From: Oscillospiraceae bacterium
GTDB lineage: Bacteria; Bacillota; Clostridia; Oscillospirales; CAG-272
DNA: 51,686 nucleotides
Assembly (NCBI GenBank): GCA_015063905.1
Contig: SVTF01000014.1
Coordinates: 1-51,686 of the forward strand
Direction of reading: 5' to 3'
Shown here: one piece after another, positions 1 to 10,046 of the stretch
Position numbering within the stretch: the stretch's first letter is position 1
Layout: each line of letters opens with the position of its first letter
Notes under the pieces: model-generated
What the model was told of the DNA's origin: nothing
The model's input: the letters and a program-made list of their open reading frames with translations, nothing else
The model's database searches: none
Program-made: the position numbers and the translations under genes

Positions 1-1500
1 GTGAGTATCGTTGCTATCCATATCAACGATACTCACCCCGCGCTCTGTATCCCCGAGCTTATGAGAATACTTGTGGACGATTATTTCTATTCATGGGAAG
101 CCGCTTGGGACAAGGTTGTAAAGATCTGCTCTTATACTAACCATACGGTCATGCCAGAGGCGCTTGAAACATGGAATGAGGATCTGTTCAAGCTTAAGCT
201 ACCGAGAATCTATGCTATTGTCAAGGAGATCAACGAGCGCTTCTGCCGCGAGGCTTGGAACGCATTCCCCGGCAACTGGCAGAGAATAAGCAAGATGAGT
301 GTGGTAGGCTACGGAAACGTAAGAATGGCAAACCTTTCGGTTATCGGCTCGCACTCCATAAACGGTGTTTCAAAGCTTCACTCGGATATTCTTACCGATA
401 CCGTATTTAAGGACTTCTATAAGATGTATCCTTATAGGTTCGATAACGTTACTAACGGTATAGCGCACCGCCGTTGGTTGTGCTATTCCAACCCCGAGCT
501 TGCAAAGCTGCTTGACGAGTGCATCGGCACTGGCTACAGACACAATCCCGTTGAGCTTGCCGAGTTTGCTAAGTTTGCGGACGACAGCGCAGTGCTTGAC
601 AGAGTGCGCGCGATAAAGCACGATAACAAGATCGCGTTTGCTGAGCATCTTTATCATAAGACGGGCAAGAAGATAGATACCCACTCCATCTTCGACGTTC
701 AGATCAAGCGTCTGCACGAGTACAAGCGTCAGCTTCTCAACGCGCTAAACATTATAGGAATCTACCTTGACTTAAAGGAGAATCCCGACCTCGATATCAA
801 GCCACAGACCTTTATCTTCGGAGCAAAGGCGGCTCCCGGATATCAGATGGCAAAGAGAATTATTCAGCTTTTGTGCAAGATCTCGCAGGATATCGACCAG
901 AATCCTCGCATCAAGGAAAAGCTCAACGTCGTATTCCTTGAGAACTATGACGTAAGTACGGCTGAGATACTCATTCCTTCCGCAGATATAAGCGAGCAGA
1001 TCTCGCTTGCGGGTAAGGAAGCGAGCGGAACAGGCTGTATGAAGCTTATGATCAACGGCGCTATCACGATAGGTACGCTTGACGGTGCTAACGTCGAGAT
1101 GCTGGATGCCGTTGGTAAGGACAATATGTATATCTTCGGTCTTAAGGCAGACGAGGTTGAGCAGATGTGGCTTCGCGGCTATCGCTCGGCTGAGTTCTAT
1201 ACTCATAACGAGCGCCTTAAGAGAATAGTAAACTTCCTTTCGATAGGCTTTGCGGGAGAATCCTTTGCCGATATCGCGACCTATCTCCTCACGGGACAGG
1301 GAGTTGCGGATCCCTATATGTGCCTTGCAGATTTTGAGTCCTACAGACTCACCCACGAGGAAATGATAGAGGCTTATTCCGATAGAGGAAAGTGGACCAG
1401 AATGTCGCTTCTCAATACCGCGGCGTCGGGCTTCTTTGCCGCTGACCGTTCGATAAAGGAATACGCAGACAAGTTCTGGAATTTAAAGCCTGTACACTGA
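1..1500 (+). CDS. glgP: Glycogen/starch phosphorylase, 3' part
   Basis: C-terminal 499 codons of a GT35 alpha-glucan phosphorylase, which releases glucose-1-phosphate from glycogen or maltodextrin in the cytoplasm. The reading frame is open from base 1 and the family is usually about 800 residues, so the true start lies outside the window; the GTG at base 1 is not taken as the start. The pyridoxal-phosphate segment EASGTGCMK is present, with the cofactor lysine at residue 348 of this fragment, followed by the conserved INGAITIGTLDGANVEM block. The NDTHPAL motif near the window edge is also typical. It is followed by a GH13 enzyme in the same direction, which fits a glycogen-degradation operon. 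Recognition is firm. Confidence 0.95.
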   Translation: MSIVAIHINDTHPALCIPELMRILVDDYFYSWEAAWDKVVKICSYTNHTVMPEALETWNEDLFKLKLPRIYAIVKEINERFCREAWNAFPGNWQRISKMSVVGYGNVRMANLSVIGSHSINGVSKLHSDILTDTVFKDFYKMYPYRFDNVTNGIAHRRWLCYSNPELAKLLDECIGTGYRHNPVELAEFAKFADDSAVLDRVRAIKHDNKIAFAEHLYHKTGKKIDTHSIFDVQIKRLHEYKRQLLNALNIIGIYLDLKENPDLDIKPQTFIFGAKAAPGYQMAKRIIQLLCKISQDIDQNPRIKEKLNVVFLENYDVSTAEILIPSADISEQISLAGKEASGTGCMKLMINGAITIGTLDGANVEMLDAVGKDNMYIFGLKADEVEQMWLRGYRSAEFYTHNERLKRIVNFLSIGFAGESFADIATYLLTGQGVADPYMCLADFESYRLTHEEMIEAYSDRGKWTRMSLLNTAASGFFAADRSIKEYADKFWNLKPVH

Positions 1501-1509
1501 TAAGAAAGA

Positions 1510-1543
1510 TTCTCCGGGGAAGTGATTATCCTTCCTCGGAGAA
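1510..1543 (+). promoter_or_regulatory. Intercistronic hairpin covering the GH13 ribosome binding site
   Basis: A 13-bp inverted repeat (1510-1522 with 1531-1543, one mismatch, 8-nt loop) lies between glgP and the GH13 gene. No T-run follows, so it does not look like a terminator. The GGAG of the only visible Shine-Dalgarno sequence (about 1538-1544) lies in the 3' arm. I infer a role in mRNA stability or in lowering GH13 translation relative to glgP. Confidence 0.5.
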
Positions 1544-1555
1544 GAAAATTTAAAG

Positions 1556-3505
1556 ATGCTTGCAAAACTTTACTCAAAAATAGACGATAGCTCCAAAATC
1601 ACAATTAAAAAATTTATCGGTGCCGAGGATGTGTCATCTCTCGGCGCTTTGGCGTACGGGGATGTGGTAACGTTTGAGGTGTCCGTGCCGTCGAGGCTTG
1701 GCGTAGGCGGTGTTGTTTGCCGGATAAGACGTGACGGACGGGAGGATAAGGATCTCGCGTTTGAGCAGGTTGGATCCGGTAACGTGTGCGATGTATACAC
1801 GTATTCTTTGGATACTGCGGCGTTGTGCGGTAATCACGAGAGTGGGCTGTTCTATTATGAGTTTTTGTTTTTGCGAGGAGAGCATACTTTATTTACGGAT
1901 ACAGTCAATAATTTTGATTTTACCGTATCTGAACACGAGGGAACGAGATTTCGCCTACTCGTATACAAAAAAGATTATAAAACACCCCAGAAGTTTGGTC
2001 GGGGGGTAATGTATCAGATATTTACTGATCGGTTTTTTGGTGGAAGTGGAGATAAAGCGCATGGCGTAAAGGCGCGTGACGACGTAGAAATAAACTACGA
2101 TTGGGATAACGGAATACCTCAATATGCCGATCATAACGGAGAGCCATTAAAGAACAATATGTTTTTTGGAGGAACACTTTGGGGTGTTGCAGAAAAACTG
2201 GACTATCTTAAGTCTCTTGGAGTAACGTTCATATATCTGTGTCCAGTTTTTGAAGCATATTCCAATCATAAATACGATACCGGTGACTACTCTAAAATAG
2301 ACGAGATGTTTGGCGGAGAAGAGGCGTTTGATAATCTTATAGAACGCGCCCGAGAGCTTGGAATCGGAGTAATTCTGGACGGGGTCTTCAATCACACCGG
2401 AGACGACAGTATATATTTTAACAGATACCGTAGATATGGAGATGGCGGAGCGTTTAACGATGCGTCGTCGCCCTATAAGGATTGGTACAAATTCCGCAGT
2501 TATCCCTATGATTACGAATCCTGGTGGGGAATTGAGATATTGCCAAAGCTCAACCATAAGAATGAGGCGTGTCGCAGATACTTTACCGGGCAAGACGGAA
2601 TAATACAAAAATACATTAAGCGTGGCATAGTCGGCTGGCGCCTTGACGTTGCGGATGAGTTGTCAAATGAGTTTTTAGACGAGCTGCGAATTGCGGCTAA
2701 AACGGTATCGGATGGCGATGCGGTCATTATCGGCGAGGTGTGGGAAAATGCCGCGGATAAGGTAGCGTACGGTCAAAGAAGACGGTATTTTCAAGGCGAT
2801 CAGCTTGATAGCGTGATGAATTATCCTCTGAAAAACGCGATAGTGGATTACTGTCTTTATGCGGATGCAGGCTGCCTTTATAATACGTTGGTTGAGATAT
2901 ACGCGTCTTATCCCGAACGTGTATCTCATAAGCTTATGAATCTTCTCGGTACTCATGATACCGAAAGGATACTGACAGTTTTGGGTCGTGATATTGGCGA
3001 CGGTGATGAGCCTAATTGCGTTCTTGCTGTAAAGAGATTAACGGAGTCGCAAAGAGAACGTGGAGTCAGGTTGCTGAAAATTGCAGCCGCGCTCCAATTT
3101 GGCTCATACGGTATTCCTTGCGTATATTACGGGGATGAAGTAGGATTGGAGGGCTATGGAGATCCTTTTTGCCGTATGCCTTTTCCTTGGTCGGATATAG
3201 AAAGACCGTACCGCGCCGAAATACTGGATTATTACACAAGACTTGGAGAAATAAGAAAAACCGAGCCTGCGCTCGACGGCGGCAGATTTTACGTTTTAGC
3301 GTACAGTGAGAGTGCGATAGCCTTTGTAAGAGAGAATAGCGAAAGCCGACTTATTGTGGCGGCAGCGCGCGAAAAGGACTACGAATTTGATGTTCCCGAT
3401 GGCGTAACATATGTCGATCTTATAAGTGGAAAAGAGTTTTGCGGCAGGATCAGGATAGGTGCCGATCAGGCCATGATATTGAAAGAAAAAAGAGGGGCTC
3501 TATGA
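1556..3505 (+). CDS. GH13 alpha-amylase family enzyme (neopullulanase/maltodextrin hydrolase type)
   Basis: 649 residues, no signal peptide, so probably a cytoplasmic enzyme acting on alpha-1,4/1,6 glucans. An N-terminal beta-sandwich-like region (about 1-145) precedes the catalytic barrel, which opens with VMYQIFTDRFF. The four GH13 regions are visible: DGVFNHTG; GWRLDVADE with nucleophile D364; IIGEVWE with acid/base E394; and LLGTHDTER with D468. The N-terminal extension and the YQIFTDRF start resemble neopullulanase/cyclomaltodextrinase-type GH13 proteins; the subfamily and exact substrate cannot be fixed here. It lies 55 bp after glgP, fitting joint degradation of glycogen or imported maltodextrins, and overlaps the next gene by ATGA. 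Confidence 0.9.
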   Translation: MLAKLYSKIDDSSKITIKKFIGAEDVSSLGALAYGDVVTFEVSVPSRLGVGGVVCRIRRDGREDKDLAFEQVGSGNVCDVYTYSLDTAALCGNHESGLFYYEFLFLRGEHTLFTDTVNNFDFTVSEHEGTRFRLLVYKKDYKTPQKFGRGVMYQIFTDRFFGGSGDKAHGVKARDDVEINYDWDNGIPQYADHNGEPLKNNMFFGGTLWGVAEKLDYLKSLGVTFIYLCPVFEAYSNHKYDTGDYSKIDEMFGGEEAFDNLIERARELGIGVILDGVFNHTGDDSIYFNRYRRYGDGGAFNDASSPYKDWYKFRSYPYDYESWWGIEILPKLNHKNEACRRYFTGQDGIIQKYIKRGIVGWRLDVADELSNEFLDELRIAAKTVSDGDAVIIGEVWENAADKVAYGQRRRYFQGDQLDSVMNYPLKNAIVDYCLYADAGCLYNTLVEIYASYPERVSHKLMNLLGTHDTERILTVLGRDIGDGDEPNCVLAVKRLTESQRERGVRLLKIAAALQFGSYGIPCVYYGDEVGLEGYGDPFCRMPFPWSDIERPYRAEILDYYTRLGEIRKTEPALDGGRFYVLAYSESAIAFVRENSESRLIVAAAREKDYEFDVPDGVTYVDLISGKEFCGRIRIGADQAMILKEKRGAL

Positions 3506-4755
3506 AATATGCTAATTCTTTAAAATATATCAATAGCTTTGAGATGGCAGACAAGCTCTCGGATATCTCGACAAAGCGAGTGCGCAAGCTTTGCGAAGAT
3601 TTGGGACGGGTAAACGTAGGATCAAGGTTTATAGTTGTTCCGTCGGGTTGCGCCGGACACGCGACCGCCGTTATGCTTGAGTCCGTGATAAAAAAAGCGG
3701 GATACCGAGTAGGACGCATAACCTCAGAGTCGGACTTTGAGTCCAGAAGCATGGTGTATCTGGACGGAGAGCTTGCGGATATCGAGGATTACAACAAATG
3801 CGTAGCGGAGATAAAAGGAATAGTCTCAAAAGAGGTTGACGCAAATTATTTAAGACAGGAGATCTGTTTTGCGCTCTCTTTGCTTTTGTGTCAGCTTAAC
3901 GGCTGTGAATTTATTATTTTAGAGGCTCTTTCGGGTGAAGGATATAGCTTTGACGCGCTTTGCGCCCCATATGAGCTTGTAATCGCTCCAACCGTATATT
4001 CGAAAGACGGAAATGAAGAAACAAAGCATATATGCGATGCGATCAAGCGCGGTGTTCGCGAGGTCGTTAGCGGAAACCAGAAAAGCTCGGTGTACGGGGT
4101 GATCTCAAACGCATGTATGCTTGCGGGAGTAAGAATTAACGTAACCGCAAAGCCCACACTTCAAATAAAGGAAACAACGGCTCGCCGCGTTGTGTTTTCA
4201 TATGCAGACCGAGACGGATATGTGATTAAGAGTCCATCCCATATTTTAAGAGACTGCGCTATGCTGGTTATTGAGAGCGCGCTGGCTCTTCGCCGTGACG
4301 GAATAAAGATGCCCTGGGGAAGTATTGCGTTGGGACTAGAGAATGCGCAGAATACAGGATGCTTTGATATGCTTTCAATATCTCCCGCGGTGTTAGTTGA
4401 CTGTGCAAGCCAAAAGCAAGAATTGGAAAGCGTTATAGAAACGTTTGAAGAAACGGTGGGAAGCTTTAGTAGGTTAACGATTTGTATAAAGGCAGGCGAT
4501 AAATCAGAGCTGCCTTGTCAATTGTCCGCTTTTGAGGGAAGAAAGATAGAAAGGCTTATAGTGTGCGGAGATCTTGATGAGGACGATGTCAGTTTGAAGT
4601 CTGTTTGCGCGGATGTGTCGGTTTGCGGCACTGTAAAGCTTGCCGCCAAGCACGTACATAAGGCATCTATGGAGAATCTGACTGTTTTATGCGTTGGCGG
4701 AGTTGCTTTCGCCGCGGAAATTAAGAATGAATTTATCAGGCTTATGGGACTTTAA
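3502..4755 (+). CDS. FolC-like (Mur ligase superfamily) protein lacking the P-loop
   Basis: 417 residues. The start at 3502 is chosen because AGAGGGG lies just upstream and the ATG overlaps the GH13 stop (ATGA), implying translational coupling. The protein follows folylpolyglutamate synthase layout along its length: an N-terminal YINSFEMAD...RVRKLCEDLG helix, a beta strand ending FIVVP, AGYRVGRITS, a central ATPase-like region, and a C-terminal domain after about residue 290. Compared with the true FolC in this window (48840-50117), the ATP-binding GTNGKGS is replaced by PSGCAGHA (residues 47-54), and the DGGHNPEG segment is replaced by DCASQKQE. I infer a non-catalytic or repurposed paralog. 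Its position behind glycogen enzymes does not reveal a role. Confidence 0.6.
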   Translation: MKYANSLKYINSFEMADKLSDISTKRVRKLCEDLGRVNVGSRFIVVPSGCAGHATAVMLESVIKKAGYRVGRITSESDFESRSMVYLDGELADIEDYNKCVAEIKGIVSKEVDANYLRQEICFALSLLLCQLNGCEFIILEALSGEGYSFDALCAPYELVIAPTVYSKDGNEETKHICDAIKRGVREVVSGNQKSSVYGVISNACMLAGVRINVTAKPTLQIKETTARRVVFSYADRDGYVIKSPSHILRDCAMLVIESALALRRDGIKMPWGSIALGLENAQNTGCFDMLSISPAVLVDCASQKQELESVIETFEETVGSFSRLTICIKAGDKSELPCQLSAFEGRKIERLIVCGDLDEDDVSLKSVCADVSVCGTVKLAAKHVHKASMENLTVLCVGGVAFAAEIKNEFIRLMGL

Positions 4756-4816
4756 TATGTAACTGTATCTAGGTCCACATATCATACGGGTGTGAGGACT
4801 GTTATTTGGTCGGCGC

Positions 4817-4874
4817 ATCCGTATTTTTGTGTATGGATCGTGTTTTTGCATAAAACTGTCGGTACAGTTAATAA
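4817..4874 (+). promoter_or_regulatory. Intergenic region before eno: weak hairpin and candidate promoter
   Basis: The 160-bp gap holds an imperfect 8-bp hairpin (4817-4838) with a short T-run after 4 nt, possibly ending the glgP operon. A candidate promoter follows: TTGCAT (4846-4851), 17-bp spacer, TAATAA (4869-4874). Both are weak matches. Confidence 0.35.
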
Positions 4875-4915
4875 TATATTATGACAACAAAAATGAGTGA
4901 AAGGTCGTGTTTTGA

Positions 4916-6235
4916 ATGTTGAAACCTCAGATCATAAAATGCAGCGGCAGAGAGATACTTGATTCAAGAGGAAATCCAACCGTGGAAGCAACCGTTGTGC
5001 TGTCGGACGGAACGGTTGGCGTTGCAAGTGTGCCGTCGGGAGCCTCTACGGGAGTGTACGAGGCGGTTGAAAAAAGAGATACGGAAAAGCAAAGATACGG
5101 CGGTCGCGGAGTGCTTGGCGCAGTGGATATGATATGCAGACATATATCTCCGGAAATAATCGGCATGTATGCAACCGAGCAATCTGCATTGGATAAAATG
5201 ATGTGTGAGCTTGACGGAACGGATAATAAATCCAAGCTTGGAGCAAATGCAATTCTGGCTGTTTCACTTGCTAATGCGCGTGCCTGCGCAGCATCGTATC
5301 AGACGCCGCTTTACCGTTGGCTTGGTGGCGTGAGGGCGGTAAGATTACCGATACCTATGATGAATATTCTAAACGGCGGAGCACATGCCTCCAACAATAT
5401 TGAGATCCAGGAATTTATGATAGTTCCCGTAGGAGCGCAATCCTTTGCCGATGCGCTTAGAATGGGAAGCGAGATATATCACACCTTGGGCGCGATACTA
5501 AAAAAGCAGGGAAAGGCAACCGGTGTTGGAGATGAGGGTGGCTTTGCCCCCGATCTTGAGAGCGATGAGCGCGCTATCGAGTATATCATAGAGGCAATTG
5601 AAAAAAGCGGATACGGAACAGATCGGGTGAAGATAGCGCTTGACGTGGCGGCGAGCGAATGGTATGACACCGAGGACTCGCTTTATCATATGCCAAAACG
5701 TCACGTAACGCTTGACAGAAGCGAGCTGATTGGCTATATGTGCGAGCTTTGCGATAAATATCCAATAAATTCCATTGAGGATGCGCTTGACCAGCGCGAT
5801 TTCGACGGTTGGGTACAGCTTACACGTGAGCTTGGAGATAGGGTAATGCTTGTTGGCGACGACTTGTTTGTTACCAATCCCAAAAGGCTCAAGCGCGGAA
5901 TAGATCAGGGTGCGGCTAACGCGGTTCTCGTAAAGCCGAACCAGATAGGCACGCTTAGCGAGGTCATAGAGGTGTGCGATATGGCGGCTTATTGTGGATA
6001 TTCGCATATTCTTTCGCACCGTTCGGGAGAAACCGAGGATACGACTATAGCTGATATTGCCGTTGCTCTCGGCGCTCCGTTTATAAAAGCGGGCGCACCG
6101 TGCCGCAGCGACAGGGTGGCAAAATATAACCGATTGCTTCGCATAGAGGCATCACTCGGACAGAGCGCGCGTTACGGTCTTGATAATGATAATATAAAGC
6201 CCACAGCCAAAACCTATTGCGGAGAGCAATGTTAA
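4916..6235 (+). CDS. eno: Enolase
   Basis: 439 residues, normal length for enolase, which interconverts 2-phosphoglycerate and phosphoenolpyruvate in glycolysis. Diagnostic segments run through the protein: [12 protein letters not shown] at the N-terminus, [28 protein letters not shown] with catalytic-type E207, the metal-ligand segments [14 protein letters not shown] and [19 protein letters not shown] with the catalytic lysine at 340, and [19 protein letters not shown]. All expected catalytic and magnesium-binding positions appear intact. It is transcribed alone and ends at a strong bidirectional terminator shared with addA. Confidence 0.97.
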   Translation: MLKPQIIKCSGREILDSRGNPTVEATVVLSDGTVGVASVPSGASTGVYEAVEKRDTEKQRYGGRGVLGAVDMICRHISPEIIGMYATEQSALDKMMCELDGTDNKSKLGANAILAVSLANARACAASYQTPLYRWLGGVRAVRLPIPMMNILNGGAHASNNIEIQEFMIVPVGAQSFADALRMGSEIYHTLGAILKKQGKATGVGDEGGFAPDLESDERAIEYIIEAIEKSGYGTDRVKIALDVAASEWYDTEDSLYHMPKRHVTLDRSELIGYMCELCDKYPINSIEDALDQRDFDGWVQLTRELGDRVMLVGDDLFVTNPKRLKRGIDQGAANAVLVKPNQIGTLSEVIEVCDMAAYCGYSHILSHRSGETEDTTIADIAVALGAPFIKAGAPCRSDRVAKYNRLLRIEASLGQSARYGLDNDNIKPTAKTYCGEQC

Positions 6236-6271
6236 AAAGATAAACCGCCTGACAGGCGGTTTATCTTTTTT
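6236..6271. terminator. Bidirectional terminator between eno and addA
   Basis: A perfect 15-bp stem (6236-6250 with 6254-6268), 3-nt loop, flanked by T residues on the + strand and A residues on the other side, lies directly after the eno stop and next to the convergent addA stop. Confidence 0.9.
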
Positions 6272-6275
6272 GATA

Positions 6276-9200
6276 TCATACCTCTATGCAGTCCCCTATA
6301 GAGAGCAAAAAGAGATATATTTTGTCGGGTGCTTTGCCGAATATTTGCTCTACGGCAGAGCGGTATTGATTGAGCTGCTCGCCGTGCCGCGCTTTCATGT
6401 TATTGATAAGAAGAGAACGGTCTTTAAACTCCTCTTTGGTAACTCTGTCGGTCTTGTAATCGCAGAGGATCAAGCGCCCATCCGCCGTTTCGACCACAAG
6501 GTCAATGGAGCCTTGGATCAGTATGCTTTTGTTGGCGGCAAGATCTATGAGCTTTTGATTTTTTGTAAAGTCGCTCACAGGTCGGAACATGCGGAAATGA
6601 AATTCACGATGAACACACAATGCGGTCTTTATGCTTGAAAACAACGAGCTCTTGAAAAAGGCTTCAAGCTTGCCTATATCCAGCATTGATGCGGAGCGCT
6701 CACTGATAAAGCGTTGCTCACGCAACCTTTGGATCTCTTTGGCGACACCAAGCCTTTCTACGTTATCATAGTCGCAGAATTGGAGAAATTGGTGCATTGC
6801 CGTACCGCGTTCCGCTGCGGTGGGTCTTTCGCCTGCGCGTAAAAGACTGTCAAAATCGGTCTTTTGCGAACGCATAAGCTCGATTCTTGCTTTGATCTGC
6901 TTTGCGTCGTCACCTTCGGGCTCGTAGGCGTCCTCGTCGCTGTCTGAGAAAAGCTTTCCCGTTGGAATGGGAATGAATATGCTTGTGTCAAGCATATCGG
7001 GCTTTACCTTGGAGGCGGCTATCTTTGATGGTATAAGCGAGATGCTCTTTTCGGCGTCAGTAATTGACGAGCGCGTATTGTAAAGCTCTGCAAACTCCTC
7101 TTCAAAATCGTCGGAGTTGATGCTTCTCTCAACAGAGTAATCCCACTTAAACGGACGGGTAAGCTCGTTATAACTCTTTGTATAGAGATCAATTGTGTAA
7201 GAATCGCGATCCTCGGAGCGCATAAGCGTCAGAAGGATCCAATTGATATATGAGTTGCCTTTTTTTACGTCGTATACGTAATCGGCTGACGATGAAAGCT
7301 TTTTTTGGAGATCCTCATAATCACCCGAGATTGAGGCGCTTATGTACAGCCTTTCTCTTGCTCGGGTGAGCGCAACGTAAAACACGCGCGCCTCCTCCTC
7401 GATCTGCTTTTTCTTGACGCTGTCGCAGACTATTTTCCAAATAGGAGTTTCCTCGTGCCTTGTCTTGATGCGTTCGATTATGGGAGCTTCGTCCTGTCTA
7501 TTGGGAGGAAGCTTCATGGTTATGCCAAAGTCCTTGTTAAAGAGCAGGGGATATCTGTTTGATAGATTGAACTGTTTACCAAAGCCAAATAAAAAGCAAA
7601 CGTTAAACTCAAGACCCTTTGACTGATGTATAGTCATTATAGATACCGCATCATTTTTGGACTTATCGGGCTCTCCTCCGACGCTTCCGTTTTCCATGAG
7701 ATCCTTGAAATAGGTAAGGAAGCTGTGCAGACTGTTCCAGTTGCTTTTTACGTATTTACAAACGCAATCATAGAGGAAGGTGTAAGCCGAGCTTGTGGCA
7801 AGTCCGGAGAAAACCGGACTGAAGATCAAGCCCTTAACGAGCTTATCAGCAGAAAGCTTACCCGCCTCTGTGCGCATCTTGTCCATGAGAAGGGCAAAAT
7901 CGCGAGCGCGAGCGCGGAGCGTGGCATCATTTCCGTCATTGGCGTATTTGAGGAGAGCATCGAAGAGAGAAAGCTCGGCGTCTGCCTCGTGACGCATTGT
8001 CACGACCTCTTGATATGAAAAGAATGCCTTGAATTGATCGGTCCTTGCGGTCAAAAGATGACACATAGAGGTATCGTATCTTGGATTGTCTATAGCTTCT
8101 AAAAGAGAAACGAGAAGCTTCATTTCGTCGGTTTCGAAAAGCTCGGTCTTGGAGGAAAGAGCATATTTGATGCGAAGCTTGGATAGAGCCGACATAAGAG
8201 GTCTTGCGTTAGCGCTACTGCGAACCAAAACCGCAATATCTCCTGCCCGCACAGGAGTTCCGTTGGCGTTTCTTTGCGTTCTTAAAAGGTCGGCGATCTG
8301 GTTTGCGACCACGATAGCCTCATCTGCAAGAGAAGCAGAGCTTTTTGCCTTTTCGTCGCTTTTCATCTCGGCTGATATGACCGCGGAATCCGCCGTGTCA
8401 TAGTTTTGGGTGTATTTGGGTGAGTGCACCAAGCTTATTACGGTCTTGGGGCTTTGGTAGTCTTGGAATGGACGCCCCTTGGCAAAGCGGAGATCGTCAT
8501 CGTTCGTGTATCCTATGCTTTGAGCAAATGCTGAGAATATGCCCGAGCAAATGAGATTTGTAAATTTGACCACGTTTTCATCACAACGGAAATTCTCTGA
8601 CATAAATATGGTGTTTCCGCCACCTTTTGCGGGAGGGGAGTCGTTTTGCTTGTCGTACGTGGAGAACTCGCGCCTGTACTGAGCAAAGATAGAGGGCTCA
8701 GCCTCGCGGAAGCCGTAAATGCTTTGCTTGATGTCACCGACCATAAAGCGACGGTCACGTCCAATTATTGAAAAAATCTTGTCTTGTATTTCGTTTACGT
8801 CCTGATACTCGTCGATATATACGGCATCAAATCGGCTTGAAAGCTCGCGGGCATATTCGGTGGGCTCGCCGTTTTCATCAAGCAAAAGACGAAGCATGAA
8901 TATAGGCATATCCGAGAACTCGCAAACACCGCGCGCAAGCTTTTCTTGGCGGTATCTCTCGTCAAAGCTCTTTATCACATCGTATATGACATAAGCCATT
9001 TCACTATAAGTCAAAAGGCATTTCTTAAGCTCATCCGATGATAATGAGAGATACTTGCTATATATAGACGACATGGCGTCGCTTGCGGTCTTTCGAGCCT
9101 TTTTGGCATCATTAATAACGTCGGGATACTCGCCCTTTTTCAAATAAAGCCTGCCAAGATCAAGTCCCGATATTGCCGATTTTGCCGCCTCATAATCAGA

Positions 9201-10031
9201 TGCCTTTAGCTTTTCGGCAAGCGCGATAAATGAGGTGGCATTGGAATCAAAGAGCTGTACCATATTTATCGGAACGTCGGGGCAAAGCTCAAGTCGCTCT
9301 TTCCACATTGAAAGAGTGGCGGCACCGTATTCTGCGGTTTCGATAAGCTCTCGCTTAACTATACCTCCCTCAAGTGTATCGAAAAATTCAAGCTCCGCGC
9401 CCGAGCGCAATCGCTCGGCATGCTTGTTTATTTGCTCAATGCCCTCGGGAGAGGTCAAGAGCTTGGAATAAATATCGCAAAGCGTGGGGATGATCCTTGC
9501 GGCGCTTCGCGTTTCAGCAATTATGCCGATAAGATCGGTGTATTTGTCATGGTATCCTACGCGTGACAGTCCTCCGTCGCGGTACGCCTCGCACTTTTCG
9601 AACATTTCGTCCACCGCCTCGCGCATAATACGCTCCTTGAGTGGCAAAAGCTCTGCCTCGTCCGCCATTCTTATAGATGCGGGGAGTCCAAGCTTTTCAA
9701 AGCTCGAACGGACCGGCTCCATAAAAAACGAGTCTATAGTGCTTATGTTCGCGCTACCCAAACGTATAAGCTGCTCCTGCAGCCTTGGGTTTTGCGGGTT
9801 TTCGGAAATTGCCTCGCTGACTGCGCGCGCTATCTTGGCTTTAAGCTCACTTGCCGCCGCCTTGGTAAAGGTAACTATAAGAAGGCGCGAGAGATCCTGA
9901 CCGTCGTCAATGATGGACCTGATTATTCTTTGCGTCAGTGTAAACGTTTTTCCCGATCCCGCCGCCGCGCTGACAAGCAGTGTGCGGTCTCGTACGTCTA
10001 TGGCGCTTTGCTGATTGGGTGTAAATCCCAT
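6276..10031 (-). CDS. addA: ATP-dependent helicase/nuclease AddA
   Basis: 1251 residues, the usual length for AddA, the UvrD-type helicase plus nuclease subunit of the AddAB double-strand-break resection complex. The Walker A motif AAGSGKT is at residues 23-29. Further superfamily 1 motifs are visible: YIDEYQDVN, GDIKQSIYGFREAEP, TIHQSKGLEF and YVALTRARERLYIS. A C-terminal RecB-type nuclease motif, ILCDYKTDRV, follows an ERGTAMHQFLQ segment. AAAGGAGGAGAG precedes the ATG. It lies 15 bp after addB, so the two are cotranscribed. Confidence 0.96.
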   Translation of the reverse strand: MGFTPNQQSAIDVRDRTLLVSAAAGSGKTFTLTQRIIRSIIDDGQDLSRLLIVTFTKAAASELKAKIARAVSEAISENPQNPRLQEQLIRLGSANISTIDSFFMEPVRSSFEKLGLPASIRMADEAELLPLKERIMREAVDEMFEKCEAYRDGGLSRVGYHDKYTDLIGIIAETRSAARIIPTLCDIYSKLLTSPEGIEQINKHAERLRSGAELEFFDTLEGGIVKRELIETAEYGAATLSMWKERLELCPDVPINMVQLFDSNATSFIALAEKLKASDYEAAKSAISGLDLGRLYLKKGEYPDVINDAKKARKTASDAMSSIYSKYLSLSSDELKKCLLTYSEMAYVIYDVIKSFDERYRQEKLARGVCEFSDMPIFMLRLLLDENGEPTEYARELSSRFDAVYIDEYQDVNEIQDKIFSIIGRDRRFMVGDIKQSIYGFREAEPSIFAQYRREFSTYDKQNDSPPAKGGGNTIFMSENFRCDENVVKFTNLICSGIFSAFAQSIGYTNDDDLRFAKGRPFQDYQSPKTVISLVHSPKYTQNYDTADSAVISAEMKSDEKAKSSASLADEAIVVANQIADLLRTQRNANGTPVRAGDIAVLVRSSANARPLMSALSKLRIKYALSSKTELFETDEMKLLVSLLEAIDNPRYDTSMCHLLTARTDQFKAFFSYQEVVTMRHEADAELSLFDALLKYANDGNDATLRARARDFALLMDKMRTEAGKLSADKLVKGLIFSPVFSGLATSSAYTFLYDCVCKYVKSNWNSLHSFLTYFKDLMENGSVGGEPDKSKNDAVSIMTIHQSKGLEFNVCFLFGFGKQFNLSNRYPLLFNKDFGITMKLPPNRQDEAPIIERIKTRHEETPIWKIVCDSVKKKQIEEEARVFYVALTRARERLYISASISGDYEDLQKKLSSSADYVYDVKKGNSYINWILLTLMRSEDRDSYTIDLYTKSYNELTRPFKWDYSVERSINSDDFEEEFAELYNTRSSITDAEKSISLIPSKIAASKVKPDMLDTSIFIPIPTGKLFSDSDEDAYEPEGDDAKQIKARIELMRSQKTDFDSLLRAGERPTAAERGTAMHQFLQFCDYDNVERLGVAKEIQRLREQRFISERSASMLDIGKLEAFFKSSLFSSIKTALCVHREFHFRMFRPVSDFTKNQKLIDLAANKSILIQGSIDLVVETADGRLILCDYKTDRVTKEEFKDRSLLINNMKARHGEQLNQYRSAVEQIFGKAPDKIYLFLLSIGDCIEV

Positions 10032-10046
10032 AGATCTCTCCTCCTT

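Noticed and set aside
772-1356. 194-codon open frame on the minus strand
   Set aside because: It lies fully within glgP, whose motifs are clear; it shows no family features and is a shadow frame.
5498-6019. 173-codon open frame opposite eno
   Set aside because: Mirror of the enolase codon pattern; no independent support.
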